IMG/VR virus record: IMGVR_UViG_3300011258_000831
Location: 1-27,672 of that record
DNA: 27,672 nucleotides
Source: a virus
Strand: one strand, 5' to 3'
This document shows, in pieces, positions 15,570 to 22,875 of the stretch. The stretch's first letter is position 1, and each line of letters opens with the position of its first letter. The position numbers and the translations under genes are program-made. Below the pieces are notes generated by a model. That model ran no database searches and was not told where the DNA came from. It was given only the letters and a program-made list of their open reading frames with translations.

Positions 15570-17744
15570 TTATTGAATACTGCCTGTTAATTGCTCTCCG
15601 TCTGAAGTCGCTACCTGAATAACGCCATTTTCAACAACGGCCTCGTAAACCTTGCCACTAGGCGCTTGCATTCTCATGACTTTGCGCTTCTTATCTCGAT
15701 CTAATACATTGCCCTCAATATCTACTTCTAAATTGCTGTTAGATAATTCACCACTAGCTTGAAGCATTACTTTTTCTAATTGGTGAATGCGAGCATCGAC
15801 AGACTTCTCAGCCTGTAACTGATTAACATCGGTTTTCTTAACTTCATTTTCAGACTTGAGCTTGTCGTTTTCTTCTTTAGTTTTCTGTAATTCTTCGCCA
15901 CCCTGTTTTAACGCCTCTTGCATCTGTTGAATTTGCTGCTGTACTTGTGGCGGGATTTGCGGCTGTGCTTCTTTATCTTCAGGGTCAGTAAAGAACTCAC
16001 CAACATCTTTAAAGCCTGAGTTTTCAGACATGCGGCTAGTCAAGTTATAAATGTTCTTATCGCTGACTAGGTTATTCTTACCACCAGCTAGCAACTTCTC
16101 TTGAGCCATAGCTATTTGTTGGAAAGCAAGCATATTCTGCTCTTTATCGCCTGTACCTAATCCAACGTTAATAACCATATCATAGCCGTCACGCCATTCT
16201 TGAGGATTGTACTTAACAAACTTATTACTTAGCTTAAAGCTGATTTCATCCATTGAATAATCAGATAGCGTTTTAAATATACCTCTAAACATTGGGGCAA
16301 CTAAACACTCAGCTAGTATGCGACTCATCAACTTCATGCGTTTCTGGCTGGCATTCATTATTAGGCTAACACCGCGAGCCGTTTGATTTAACGCATCACT
16401 GTCTAAGCCTTGTGAATATCTTGTGAAGCCTGTGCGGTTCTCTTTATTCTGGTCTAAGAACTCAAACATAGGGATGGTTTGACCGCCTAACCACTGGTGA
16501 TCCATTGGCCTAGCTGCACCTGCTACAGACTCACGAACTATTCCCCCTGGTCTTGGGTTCAATAAGTCGTCAATGTTTGCTTTTGGATTGCCGTTCTGAT
16601 CTGTTAATACAGCCGTGCGCTGGTTGTTTGTATATGACAAATTATCCATTGTTTGCCGCCAGATTTCAGATTTCATTTTCTGGATGTCTGTTACAAAGTC
16701 ATGAATAGATAAGCCATAGAATTGGTGCGTTAGTATTGTAGGTGTCCATGCTGCCAATGGCACATGTGAAACCTCTTGCACTTCTAGGATAGTGTCATTT
16801 AAACGATAAACACGTAAACGTTCTGCAATACCATCACCGTCTAAGTCGAATAATATATATTCTTCTTTAAGCCAGCCCTCTTGCATTTCATCATCACCAC
16901 GATGATCTAATTCGTCATCATCATAGCTGTCATTGCGTAAGTTTTCTGACTCATCATCATAATCACTCATTGAGGCTTTTAAATCTTCAACATCAACATT
17001 AAAGCCCATTTCCTGCATATCTGATAATGTCTTACGGCATACATGAGCCACATAAGGGCAGTTATCCAACAGAATGCTTGAGTGGTTGCGTGATACCAGT
17101 AATTCTTCTGGCGGGATGTTGTGTAATACAACTTTGCCTTTTGTTTTGACTATGCGTACTTTGCAATCATAAACAATCTGCTGGATTGGTTGGCCTTGCT
17201 CATCTTGTGTTTCTTCTTCTCGTTCTTCTTTTTCTAATATCTCGGCATCTTCATTTTCAGCTAAGTATTGAGCTATTTGTGCCTCTGTAACACCTTTATA
17301 AGTCGTAAAGTCTGGTGTTCTTTTCTCCTCCCAACCCCACTTAACGCCGCCAGTTTTCATCAACAAAGCGTCTTTAATAGCAGTGTATAGAATTAAAAAG
17401 CCATTATTCTGGCGATAGAAAACATAGTTACATGCTGTTGTTGCTTGCTCTGAACCCTCTGCATCTTCTTCGCTTTGAGGGTCAAACTGTACCGCTTTAT
17501 CACTAGACACAAATACATCCAAGATGTCAGGAATCATGCCCTCTACAGCGTCCATCACATCACTAGAGATAACACCGCTGCGGCCTTCTTCTTCATTACC
17601 GTAAGGCTCGCGAAGATACTCACTCATAGCATTCTCACGGTCTTGTGCCAACTTGCCGTGGGTATACTCAGCCGCGCTTTCTTCTTCAGCATTCAAAGCC
17701 GATAAAAGCTCATATTCCTGATCTTCGTTAATGTTAGATTTCAT
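15570..17744 (-). CDS. Portal protein, P22-like size class
   Basis: A 724-aa protein, essentially the length of P22 gp1 (725 aa). The N-terminus is acidic and helical (ENAMSEYLREPYGNEEEGRS). It is followed by the family's RSGVISSDVMDAVEGMIPDI segment (~55-74), which is characteristic of this portal type. Residues ~315-460 carry the wing/stem region with PLAAWTPTILTHQFYGLSIH (~332-351) and DQNKENRTGFTRYSQGLDSDALNQTARG (~428-455). The C-terminal ~120 residues are Gln/Glu-rich and helical, like a barrel domain, and end in a small beta segment. It forms the dodecameric ring through which terminase packages DNA. The start overlaps the upstream gene, with GAAGG as Shine-Dalgarno. Confidence 0.88.
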   Translation of the reverse strand: MKSNINEDQEYELLSALNAEEESAAEYTHGKLAQDRENAMSEYLREPYGNEEEGRSGVISSDVMDAVEGMIPDILDVFVSSDKAVQFDPQSEEDAEGSEQATTACNYVFYRQNNGFLILYTAIKDALLMKTGGVKWGWEEKRTPDFTTYKGVTEAQIAQYLAENEDAEILEKEEREEETQDEQGQPIQQIVYDCKVRIVKTKGKVVLHNIPPEELLVSRNHSSILLDNCPYVAHVCRKTLSDMQEMGFNVDVEDLKASMSDYDDESENLRNDSYDDDELDHRGDDEMQEGWLKEEYILFDLDGDGIAERLRVYRLNDTILEVQEVSHVPLAAWTPTILTHQFYGLSIHDFVTDIQKMKSEIWRQTMDNLSYTNNQRTAVLTDQNGNPKANIDDLLNPRPGGIVRESVAGAARPMDHQWLGGQTIPMFEFLDQNKENRTGFTRYSQGLDSDALNQTARGVSLIMNASQKRMKLMSRILAECLVAPMFRGIFKTLSDYSMDEISFKLSNKFVKYNPQEWRDGYDMVINVGLGTGDKEQNMLAFQQIAMAQEKLLAGGKNNLVSDKNIYNLTSRMSENSGFKDVGEFFTDPEDKEAQPQIPPQVQQQIQQMQEALKQGGEELQKTKEENDKLKSENEVKKTDVNQLQAEKSVDARIHQLEKVMLQASGELSNSNLEVDIEGNVLDRDKKRKVMRMQAPSGKVYEAVVENGVIQVATSDGEQLTGSIQ

Positions 17745-17991
17745 TTATAGCCTTCGGATATTTAATTTTGTAGCCCATGAATTTGTATGTATTGATAACT
17801 GCCTGGTTAATCTCTCTTGCGTATGCAAAGCCATTAGGCCATGTGTCAACAACAACACATGCAATCTTCATTGAAAAATCACCGCCTTTAGATACCAATG
17901 CTCTATGTATAGTCTTTTCTGTTGGCGGCTTTTTTGCAGCATCAGCACCGCCTTGCCAATTCCAGCAAACGCCAGCATCTACCCAACTCAC
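17734..17991 (-). CDS. Small phage protein of unknown function (85 aa)
   Basis: An 85-aa protein starting at GTG 17991, which overlaps the stop of the 55-aa gene (GTGA) and has AAGG eight bases upstream. Its C-terminal half contains IACVVVDTWPNGFAYAREIN followed by a helix and KIKYPKAINEI; the DTWPNG...A.EIN segment looks conserved-like. No domain assigned. It lies between terminase and portal and overlaps the portal start, so its expression is tied to packaging genes. Confidence 0.65.
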   Translation of the reverse strand: MSWVDAGVCWNWQGGADAAKKPPTEKTIHRALVSKGGDFSMKIACVVVDTWPNGFAYAREINQAVINTYKFMGYKIKYPKAINEI

Positions 17992-18155
17992 GGCAAAACC
18001 TTATAAGTGACAGATACAACCACGTCTTTCCCATCGCTTGTTTTAACTTTAATTTTCATGCCGACCTTTACTTCGCCGTAATGTTTGCAACTACTCGCCG
18101 CCTCGCTTTTAATAAGTTGGTAAGCCGCCTCTATATCATCTTGGGTTATTTTCAT
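17988..18155 (-). CDS. 55-aa small phage protein between terminase and portal
   Basis: A 55-residue frame with an ATG at 18155 that overlaps the terminase stop (TAATG) and a TGA that overlaps the next GTG start. It begins MKITQDDIEAAYQLIKSEAA and then forms a beta hairpin-like end (KVGMKIKVKTSDGKDVVV). It is too short to assign, but the tight coupling on both sides supports it as a real gene. Confidence 0.7.
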   Translation of the reverse strand: MKITQDDIEAAYQLIKSEAASSCKHYGEVKVGMKIKVKTSDGKDVVVSVTYKVLP

Positions 18156-19411
18156 TAAATTAGTGGCCTTACGTTATAGTTAATCTCTTTATAAGCCATG
18201 CCATTGCCCATTAAGTCAATTGCTAATGCTAGATACCTGAAAGCGTCTGCGCCGTGCGAAAACTCATCATGCTGTGGTTTACCCGCTTCACCTGTTTTAT
18301 TGCTTACGTTGCGCTTATATCGCTTCAAGCATTCGATTAATCTAGCCGTCTTAGTCTTGTCAAAATAAACTCTAGGGAATACCATGCGAGCAGCTTTAAT
18401 GCCGTTCTCTATATTCATTTCCGTTAGTTCTTCTCTTGTCGGAACGCTCCAACCTAAGCCGCGCATAATCTCTACTGCGCTATCAGCATTTACTGATTGG
18501 TTGTAACCATCGTGAGGCAATATCATATTTCCCCATGAATACGGCCTATCCTTAAGCATCTGTGAGTAATCGGTTAGCTTCTTATGGCTATCTTCTATGT
18601 AATCAATAACTCTAAGCTCTGAGCCGTTACGCTGCACCATGATGATTGACATCGCATCATTCCAGCCCAAGTCAACCACAACATGAACCAATAGCTTTGG
18701 ATCATATGGCGCATTACATAACCTGCCATCATCTTGAGCCTGTTGCATTTCATCGTAGTAGATAGCGCCTTCTGCTGCTGGCCTACACTTACCCTCCCAT
18801 ATGTTCGGGTAGTCTTTAGGCTGCGTCTTAAAGCAATGTAATCGCTCTTGCTCTAACACATCAGGGAACCATACATTTTCTGTATAGTTCATCACAACAT
18901 TAGTACAGTTGTCAGGAGGGTTAATAGTGAAGCGTTGGTGCGTTTCGTCTGTATCTAAGTCAGGATTGTATGTAATCCATATTTCAGAATTAGGCTTACG
19001 TATTGTTGGAATTAATATATCCCATGAACGCTTTGAAACATTTTGTGCCTCTTCACACCAAACAACATCAACACCTTCATAAGACTTTAAGCTGTCAACT
19101 GTCTCACTACTAAGCCCTGCAAAATAAAACTCCGTTCCGTTAATGCCGCGTATCTCAGTCTTTAATACTTCATAGAATTTAGATAAGCCTAATGTTTGTA
19201 TCTGATCGCTTAACAGTTGATGAACCGATTGCTGAATAGACTTTTGTATTTCCCTGGTACATAAGAAGCGTAGAGGCTCTTTGGTTCCTTTAATCAATAA
19301 AGCTCTTGCCACACTCCATGACTTAGCCGAACCTCGACCACCTCTTATTACTTTGTAGCGTTTTGGCTCAAACAGGAAAGATAAGCGGTCAGGAAACTTA
19401 ACATTAGCCAC
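18155..19411 (-). CDS. terL: Terminase large subunit, PBSX/Terminase_3 type
   Basis: A 418-aa packaging motor and nuclease. Walker A is RGGRGSAKS at residues 23-31 and Walker B is VDVVWCEEA at about 114-122, with the coupling region GTEFYFAGL just before it. The nuclease domain starts at VVVDLGWNDAMS (Asp247 and Asp252 as likely metal ligands). It ends with HDEFSHGADAFRYLALA, the conserved last acidic motif of this family. The start is GTG at 19411, overlapping the small subunit by 8 bases, with no strong Shine-Dalgarno (coupled translation). It pumps DNA through the portal and cuts concatemers. The motor and nuclease motifs are intact. Confidence 0.93.
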   Translation of the reverse strand: MANVKFPDRLSFLFEPKRYKVIRGGRGSAKSWSVARALLIKGTKEPLRFLCTREIQKSIQQSVHQLLSDQIQTLGLSKFYEVLKTEIRGINGTEFYFAGLSSETVDSLKSYEGVDVVWCEEAQNVSKRSWDILIPTIRKPNSEIWITYNPDLDTDETHQRFTINPPDNCTNVVMNYTENVWFPDVLEQERLHCFKTQPKDYPNIWEGKCRPAAEGAIYYDEMQQAQDDGRLCNAPYDPKLLVHVVVDLGWNDAMSIIMVQRNGSELRVIDYIEDSHKKLTDYSQMLKDRPYSWGNMILPHDGYNQSVNADSAVEIMRGLGWSVPTREELTEMNIENGIKAARMVFPRVYFDKTKTARLIECLKRYKRNVSNKTGEAGKPQHDEFSHGADAFRYLALAIDLMGNGMAYKEINYNVRPLI

Positions 19412-19709
19412 TAGTTACAAACTCAACTGTAAGGCTTGTTAATATCTCGCCGTTATCACCAGCGCCTATAACAGTTTGTGCTGGCTTACCCTCTAATCTA
19501 TCAAACACTGTATTAATTGCCCACACTTCACCATTGGCGAATGCGTCGGCTATCTGCTCAACACCATCCCTTAACCGCTTCTTATCGTTCTTACCTAGCG
19601 CTGCTTCAAGCATGGCTGTTACTTGCCTAGCCTTTGCCGCATTAGTGTTCCCTACTGGCGCGCCGCCTTTGTTGGTTGATTCAACCTTATCTTTTTGTCC
19701 TCTTTGCAT
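19404..19709 (-). CDS. terS: Terminase small subunit-like protein
   Basis: A 101-aa protein with the family pattern KGGAPVGNTNAAKARQVTAM near the N-terminus and a C-terminal half containing LRDGVEQIADAFANGE and VFDRLEGKPAQ. This 'GAPxGNxNA ... DRLxGKPxQ' plan is typical of small proteins that recognise phage DNA for packaging next to Terminase_3 large subunits. It begins at ATG 19709 with AAGGGAA upstream at a rather long spacing. It overlaps terL by eight bases. Confidence 0.8.
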   Translation of the reverse strand: MQRGQKDKVESTNKGGAPVGNTNAAKARQVTAMLEAALGKNDKKRLRDGVEQIADAFANGEVWAINTVFDRLEGKPAQTVIGAGDNGEILTSLTVEFVTSG

Positions 19710-19752
19710 TTTTCGTGAGTTCCCTTTGGATTATTCACCTGTTTAAAATTTG

Positions 19753-20037
19753 TTATTTCTTATGTTTTCCGCAATCTTCGACCACAATCGCTATCAATTT
19801 AGTTATGTCATCATCGGTAATGCGCGACTTCAGCAAAGTCTCAGCTTTCTTTCTAGCGCAGTCACTTAACACCAAGCCAATGCCATTAAGATAATTTTCT
19901 TTCATGTCATTTTTAAGCAGTTTTGCCGCTTGATACTTATCCTCTTTGCTAGGGAAAATATTGCTAAAGTTTTGTTTATATTTCTCTGTAGGCATACTGT
20001 GAATTAAGTCGCCTGTTATGTCGTTTCTAGTCGTCAT
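19753..20037 (-). CDS. Late-operon protein of unknown function (94 aa)
   Basis: A 94-aa, charged, helical protein (for example KYQAAKLLKNDMKENYL and ARKKAETLLKSRITDDDI). No domain recognised. It sits just downstream of the terminator at 20052-20073 and upstream of the small terminase gene, 43 bases away. A weak GGGCG precedes the ATG. It could take part in packaging regulation, but nothing in the sequence shows it. Confidence 0.6.
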   Translation of the reverse strand: MTTRNDITGDLIHSMPTEKYKQNFSNIFPSKEDKYQAAKLLKNDMKENYLNGIGLVLSDCARKKAETLLKSRITDDDITKLIAIVVEDCGKHKK

Positions 20038-20051
20038 ATGTAACGCCCATT

Positions 20052-20073
20052 AAAAAAGCCACCCTTAGGCAGC
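20052..20073 (-). terminator. Intrinsic terminator ahead of the packaging genes
   Basis: On the - strand GCTGCC pairs with GGTGGC (two G-U pairs) around TAAG, followed by TTTTTT. It lies between the 46-aa gene and the 94-aa gene, inside the path of late transcription. Confidence 0.75.
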
Positions 20074-20143
20074 TTGTGATTGTTTGTCGCGCTTCTCACA
20101 TCATCAGTGCGCTAAACTGTAATCTAGGGATGTATCGTTTAAT

Positions 20144-20166
20144 AGCTCTTTTCTTAATTGAGAGCT
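20144..20166. repeat. 6-bp inverted repeat AGCTCT/AGAGCT
   Basis: Two perfect 6-bp arms are separated by 11 bases in the short untranslated stretch after the 46-aa gene. No T run follows on either strand. Weak evidence of function. Confidence 0.35.
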
Positions 20167-20182
20167 AGACGAATTTAATTAG

Positions 20183-20323
20183 TTATTTGCTTGTCACCCT
20201 AATAGCGCCTAATGAGATCATTACACCCTCTACGCTAGAAACAGGGATAATGCCACTGTTGCTAAAATAGCCCCTGAAATAAGATATTCGAGCATCATCG
20301 AAATGGAAATTAACTTTATTCAT
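20183..20323 (-). CDS. 46-aa protein at the head of the late operon
   Basis: A frame of 46 residues beginning MNKVNFHFDDARISYFRGYF and ending GAIRVTSK. AAAGGA lies six bases before the ATG, one of the best ribosome sites in this region. It is the only frame of quality in the ~850-bp stretch 20050-20888. The sequence looks beta-rich and has no recognised motif. As the first gene past the terminator at 20456 it would report on late antitermination. Confidence 0.6.
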   Translation of the reverse strand: MNKVNFHFDDARISYFRGYFSNSGIIPVSSVEGVMISLGAIRVTSK

Positions 20324-20337
20324 ATCAAATCCTTTAA

Positions 20338-20415
20338 GTGACTTTTCGCGGTCTAGTCGTCTACTGGGCTAGTCGTACCCCGTCAGGTGAACACTCGCTG
20401 GCAGTGTACCGCTGT
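20338..20415. repeat. Repeat cluster upstream of the packaging genes
   Basis: This stretch is richer in GC than its surroundings and has no frame. CTAGTCGT occurs twice, at 20353-20360 and 20369-20376 (16-bp step). An inverted repeat follows, with arms GGT(GA)ACACT at 20386-20395 and AGTGTACC at 20403-20410. Such an arrangement just upstream of terminase genes is where cos or pac recognition sites are often found. Function is not shown. Confidence 0.35.
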
Positions 20416-20455
20416 TACTTACCTATCTACTCGAGAATATATAGGCGTAGTAATG

Positions 20456-20486
20456 AAAAAAGCCCACATCCGTTAAGATATGAGCT
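20456..20486 (-). terminator. Strong intrinsic terminator of the late leader
   Basis: On the - strand AGCTCATATC pairs over 10 bp (two G-U) with GATGTGGGCT around a 6-nt loop and is followed by six Ts. It ends the ~350-nt untranslated leader, in the position of lambda tR'. Confidence 0.88.
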
Positions 20487-20641
20487 TGTGTTGAATAAGT
20501 GTTATGACACGATTCTAACGTGCTAGCGGTTTACGACATCCATTACAGCATGCTTGCTTAAGGCATCTACCAAAAGAGGTCAATGGAGAAGAATAGTCAC
20601 ACCTATTAGCCTTAACACTTATACAGCTGATGACTAAATAA

Positions 20642-20710
20642 AAGTGATGGCTTACCTTACTCGCCGACCGAGGATATATTAACCCCTGCTCTACTCTGAG
20701 CTAATCACAC
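20642..20710 (-). other. tRNA-like segment with a good D-arm and no T-loop
   Basis: The 69-nt stretch has tRNA proportions. GTGTGAT can pair over five bases with ATCACTT at the ends. TA then GCTC-AGAGTA-GAGC makes a textbook D-arm at 20688-20701. An anticodon-like arm is poorer (GGGGT/TCCTC, 4 of 5 pairs, no U33). The T-arm region has only GGC/GCC and lacks TTCRA, and no CCA is encoded. It is not a functional elongator tRNA as read; it could be a decayed tRNA or a mimic inside the leader RNA. Confidence 0.3.
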
Positions 20711-20812
20711 ATCCAGTGAATGTTAATCATCATGTGTATAAATACTTAGTTATAGCTAATATTACTGTTTGTTAGTATAACCATTTCTTACTGGCGCACT
20801 TCCCCTACCCCA

Positions 20813-20840
20813 ATAATACCATAATCACAGCTTTGTGCAA
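20813..20840 (-). promoter_or_regulatory. Candidate late promoter
   Basis: On the - strand TTGCAC, 16 bases, then TATTAT matches sigma70 -35/-10 elements. Transcription would start near 20806 and run into the structured leader. It lies directly downstream of the Q-like gene, the place of lambda pR'. Confidence 0.6.
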
Positions 20841-20888
20841 CATATTGATAAAATAAATTCATATTATCTATATATTGTTGTTTTAATG

Positions 20889-21230
20889 TCACACCATCCC
20901 CCTTTTCTCCGCAAGCTTCAGCAATGACTCTAAAGCATCTGCATAATCCATCTCTTGTGTAGGCCAAGTCTTACTATTTCCTAGCCATTTATGTCGCATA
21001 GCATCCCTTTGAGGAAAGCTTAAACTGTCAATAAGCGCGTCAATATCCCTAACAACCTTACTATCAATCTCTTCGCACATGTGGTCGAACGTATCAGGTG
21101 AACTAGAACCTCCACATTGAACAACCAAAGACTCTTTAGGAAAGCCTAACCCGAACTCACTTTCAACATTGCTATGCTTGTAATAATCGCGCCATTCTTC
21201 TAAGCATTCATATAGACGTTCTAGTGTCAT
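20889..21230 (-). CDS. Putative Q-type late antiterminator
   Basis: A 113-aa protein. Its C-terminal part contains SFPQRDAMRHKWLG and WPTQEMDYADALESLLKLAEKRGMV. That resembles the region in short phage antitermination proteins where a HTH-like helix is followed by a Y-xx-AL-xx-L-x-x-A helix. No zinc motif is present. AAAGGAAT precedes the ATG. It is the last gene of the early operon, and its stop lies about 50 bp from a promoter that feeds a leader RNA ending at a terminator, exactly the lambda Q-pR'-tR' layout. Sequence similarity alone is weak; the call leans on position. It could instead be another late regulator. Confidence 0.5.
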   Translation of the reverse strand: MTLERLYECLEEWRDYYKHSNVESEFGLGFPKESLVVQCGGSSSPDTFDHMCEEIDSKVVRDIDALIDSLSFPQRDAMRHKWLGNSKTWPTQEMDYADALESLLKLAEKRGMV

Positions 21231-21243
21231 GTTATTCCTTTAG

Positions 21244-21735
21244 TTAAAATGCTGTGCTTAAAGTGCTGCCAGACGGGTAAGCTTTAGGTGATGGTGGCTT
21301 ACTGCTTCTTACCCTGAGATTTGACACCCCGTTTATTATTGTCCTGCCTGGGCTAATTTCTTCTCTAAGTGGCTTGGCCTTCTTCTCTACTTCATCTTTA
21401 AGAGTCCAGCCTGTCTTAGCAGTAGTTGCTGGCGCTCTCTCTGCTGCCTCTATTGCCGCCATTTCTTTAGCTTCTGAGCTTGCTTTTTTCTTCTCTTGCA
21501 CCTCTAGCCAATCCTCTAGCTTATCTATGCCGCCATCCGCTTGATAGTATCTTTTCTGATTGTGGGCGGTTTCACGAACAACCCTACCAACAAGAAAGCC
21601 ACGCTTAACCATCCTGCCAAGTGTAGAGCTTGCGCTGCTAGTAGATTGATCGCGTATGCCCTGAATCTCTCTAACTGATACACCCATTGCAGCCTTTGCA
21701 AAAATCAACCTGTAATCATCTAATTCAATATTCAT
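21244..21735 (-). CDS. Winged-helix DNA-binding protein with charged tail
   Basis: A 163-aa protein. Residues ~1-70 read as a winged helix: helix LDDYRLIFAKAAMGVSVREIQ, recognition part STSSASSTLGRMVKRGFLV and wing VVRETAHNQKRYYQ, like MarR-type regulators. Residues 75-163 are a charged, Ala/Lys/Glu-rich and then Pro/Ser-rich tail without a predicted domain. It overlaps ninG by 11 bases and has AAGGG before the start. Phage proteins with this plan occur between nin genes and the antiterminator. The role, perhaps transcription control or replication, is unknown. Confidence 0.65.
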   Translation of the reverse strand: MNIELDDYRLIFAKAAMGVSVREIQGIRDQSTSSASSTLGRMVKRGFLVGRVVRETAHNQKRYYQADGGIDKLEDWLEVQEKKKASSEAKEMAAIEAAERAPATTAKTGWTLKDEVEKKAKPLREEISPGRTIINGVSNLRVRSSKPPSPKAYPSGSTLSTAF

Positions 21736-22306
21736 TTTTTAACCCTTCCAACTCTTTACACTTTTGTTTATAAAATAATTCAATCGCTTGTATATCTTCT
21801 ATCGTGTAATTCTTAGCCTCGTTATCAGCTTCTAATGCTTCTGTGGTTTCTTCACCGATTCTAGAGATAAGCCCAAGTCTGTACTTTTGTTGATTTCCAC
21901 TAAGCCAGTTATTGCAGTGTGCACACTGTCCGTGACAATTACGCTCGTCAAATCTGAGATGGGGAGCGCTTCCAACACTGCGATAATGTCCTGCGTGTCG
22001 CTGTCCGTTGTGATTGCTTGATCCATCAGCACTAATACACCCTTTATTTTCATCTCTCAGCCTTATAAATTTATTGAACCAAAATTGTGCTTTCTTTAGC
22101 CAGTAGCTTTTAGGTTGAATCTTTGCTATAGCCTCTTTTGTTTTCTTACGCTCTATTACTGCCCGTTTCTTTTCTAATCGCTTTCTAGCCTTCTCTGCGT
22201 GTGTCTTAGCGCACTCTATGCCGTATGTTGTGCATACTTGGGTAGTGCTTGAGTAAGGCGTAAACAATGTGCCGCATACCTTGCATTTCTTCTGCTTAAC
22301 CTTCAT
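21725..22306 (-). CDS. ninG: NinG (Rap) recombination protein
   Basis: A 193-aa member of the lambda NinG/Rap family (Pfam NinG). The start is the ATG at 22306; a TTG three bases earlier is a weaker choice. The N-terminal zinc-like motif is C8-x2-C11 with C25 and C32. Residues ~35-70 are a basic helical stretch. The C-terminal half has the HNH-like core with HAGHYRSVGSAPHLRFDERN followed by CHGQCAHCNNWLSGN and a final helix. In lambda, Rap cuts D-loops and Holliday-type junctions in Red recombination. It overlaps ninB upstream and the winged-helix gene downstream. The cysteine and histidine residues look intact. Confidence 0.9.
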   Translation of the reverse strand: MKVKQKKCKVCGTLFTPYSSTTQVCTTYGIECAKTHAEKARKRLEKKRAVIERKKTKEAIAKIQPKSYWLKKAQFWFNKFIRLRDENKGCISADGSSNHNGQRHAGHYRSVGSAPHLRFDERNCHGQCAHCNNWLSGNQQKYRLGLISRIGEETTEALEADNEAKNYTIEDIQAIELFYKQKCKELEGLKNEY

Positions 22307-22658
22307 CAAAAATAAATCCCTGTTGTGCTGCTAATCTCTCTATGCGCTCTTGATAATCAGCCATTTCAGCCGTGTTAAGTTTTGTTGTTGATGGTATAAA
22401 TGTTCGTCTTAGCCCATCTCTGCATATCTTTTCATACCGTAAAAACTTGTAGCCCATCAATTGATGCATTTCGTCACGCTCATAACCTACATGCTCGCCA
22501 AACGCTGTTACCAGCTTCCAGTACCTTGCGTTTTGGTCTAAGCTTCGCTTGCTTTTCCACGGCTTCCAGCTAACCGCCCACCTCTCCGTAGGGTCAAGTG
22601 CTTCTAGCTGCTTGAATAGATGAGAGTGGTTGCCGTTAGTTAGAGTGTATTTATTCAA
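22296..22658 (-). CDS. ninB: NinB (Orf) recombination mediator
   Basis: A 120-aa protein with the NinB signature WAVSWKPWKSKRSLDQNARYW (residues ~32-52), the DNA-binding and dimer region of lambda Orf, followed by LVTAFGEHVGYERDEMHQLM and a C-terminal helix. In lambda it binds ssDNA and SSB to help load recombinases. The only usable start is TTG at 22658, which overlaps the previous stop (TTGA) and has GGGGA about nine bases upstream. Paired with NinG as in lambda nin regions. Confidence 0.9.
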   Translation of the reverse strand: MNKYTLTNGNHSHLFKQLEALDPTERWAVSWKPWKSKRSLDQNARYWKLVTAFGEHVGYERDEMHQLMGYKFLRYEKICRDGLRRTFIPSTTKLNTAEMADYQERIERLAAQQGFIFDEG

Positions 22659-22873
22659 GCCTCTAAGTCCCCATTGAGAAGCATCTTTTTAAACATTTCT
22701 ATAAGCCACAACAAATCACCGCCGTCTGATGTTGTGCTAGAAAAATAAGGTCGATTATCATGGTCATAACCAAGAATAAATACATCCGTCATTTCTCCCA
22801 TTGCCTCTTTCAATGCCTCATCAGGTGTTTTATTTATATTCTTATTTCCTCTAAATTCGACCACATCCCCCAT
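22655..22873 (-). CDS. Small phage early protein (72 aa)
   Basis: A 72-aa protein with a pattern seen often in phage early regions: VILGYDHDNRPYFSSTTSDG-like core (here VFILGYDHDNRPYFSS) followed by a hydrophobic helix with LLWLIEMFKKMLL. The family has no known function. AGGAGA precedes the ATG. It is coupled to ninB through TTGA. Confidence 0.75.
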   Translation of the reverse strand: MGDVVEFRGNKNINKTPDEALKEAMGEMTDVFILGYDHDNRPYFSSTTSDGGDLLWLIEMFKKMLLNGDLEA

Positions 22874-22875
22874 AG

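Larger units (their letters stand above)
20456..20806 (-). ncRNA. Structured untranslated late leader RNA (candidate)
   Basis: Between a promoter at 20813-20840 and the terminator at 20456 the - strand has stops in all frames and no frame longer than about 12 codons. It has nested perfect pairings. The strand 20609-20622 pairs over 7 bp with 20558-20564 (TTAAGGC/GCCTTAA) and directly onward over 7 bp with 20495-20501, giving a multi-branch junction. Inside lie hairpins at 20592-20607 (AATAG/CTATT) and 20507-20523 (5-bp stem, 7-nt loop). A tRNA-like segment occupies 20642-20710. Position after a Q-like gene matches the lambda 6S/late leader. Alternatives are an RNA antiterminator of the HK022 put type or an independent small RNA. 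Structure was inferred by eye. Confidence 0.5.

Noticed and set aside
20456-20806. tmRNA or 6S RNA proper
   Set aside because: No tmRNA ends, no T-arm with acceptor and no tag frame; length and pairing do not fit the host 6S RNA shape.
21832-22053. - strand 73-codon frame inside ninG
   Set aside because: It lies wholly within ninG in another frame, with no ribosome site of its own, and the ninG frame carries the expected zinc and HNH-like residues.
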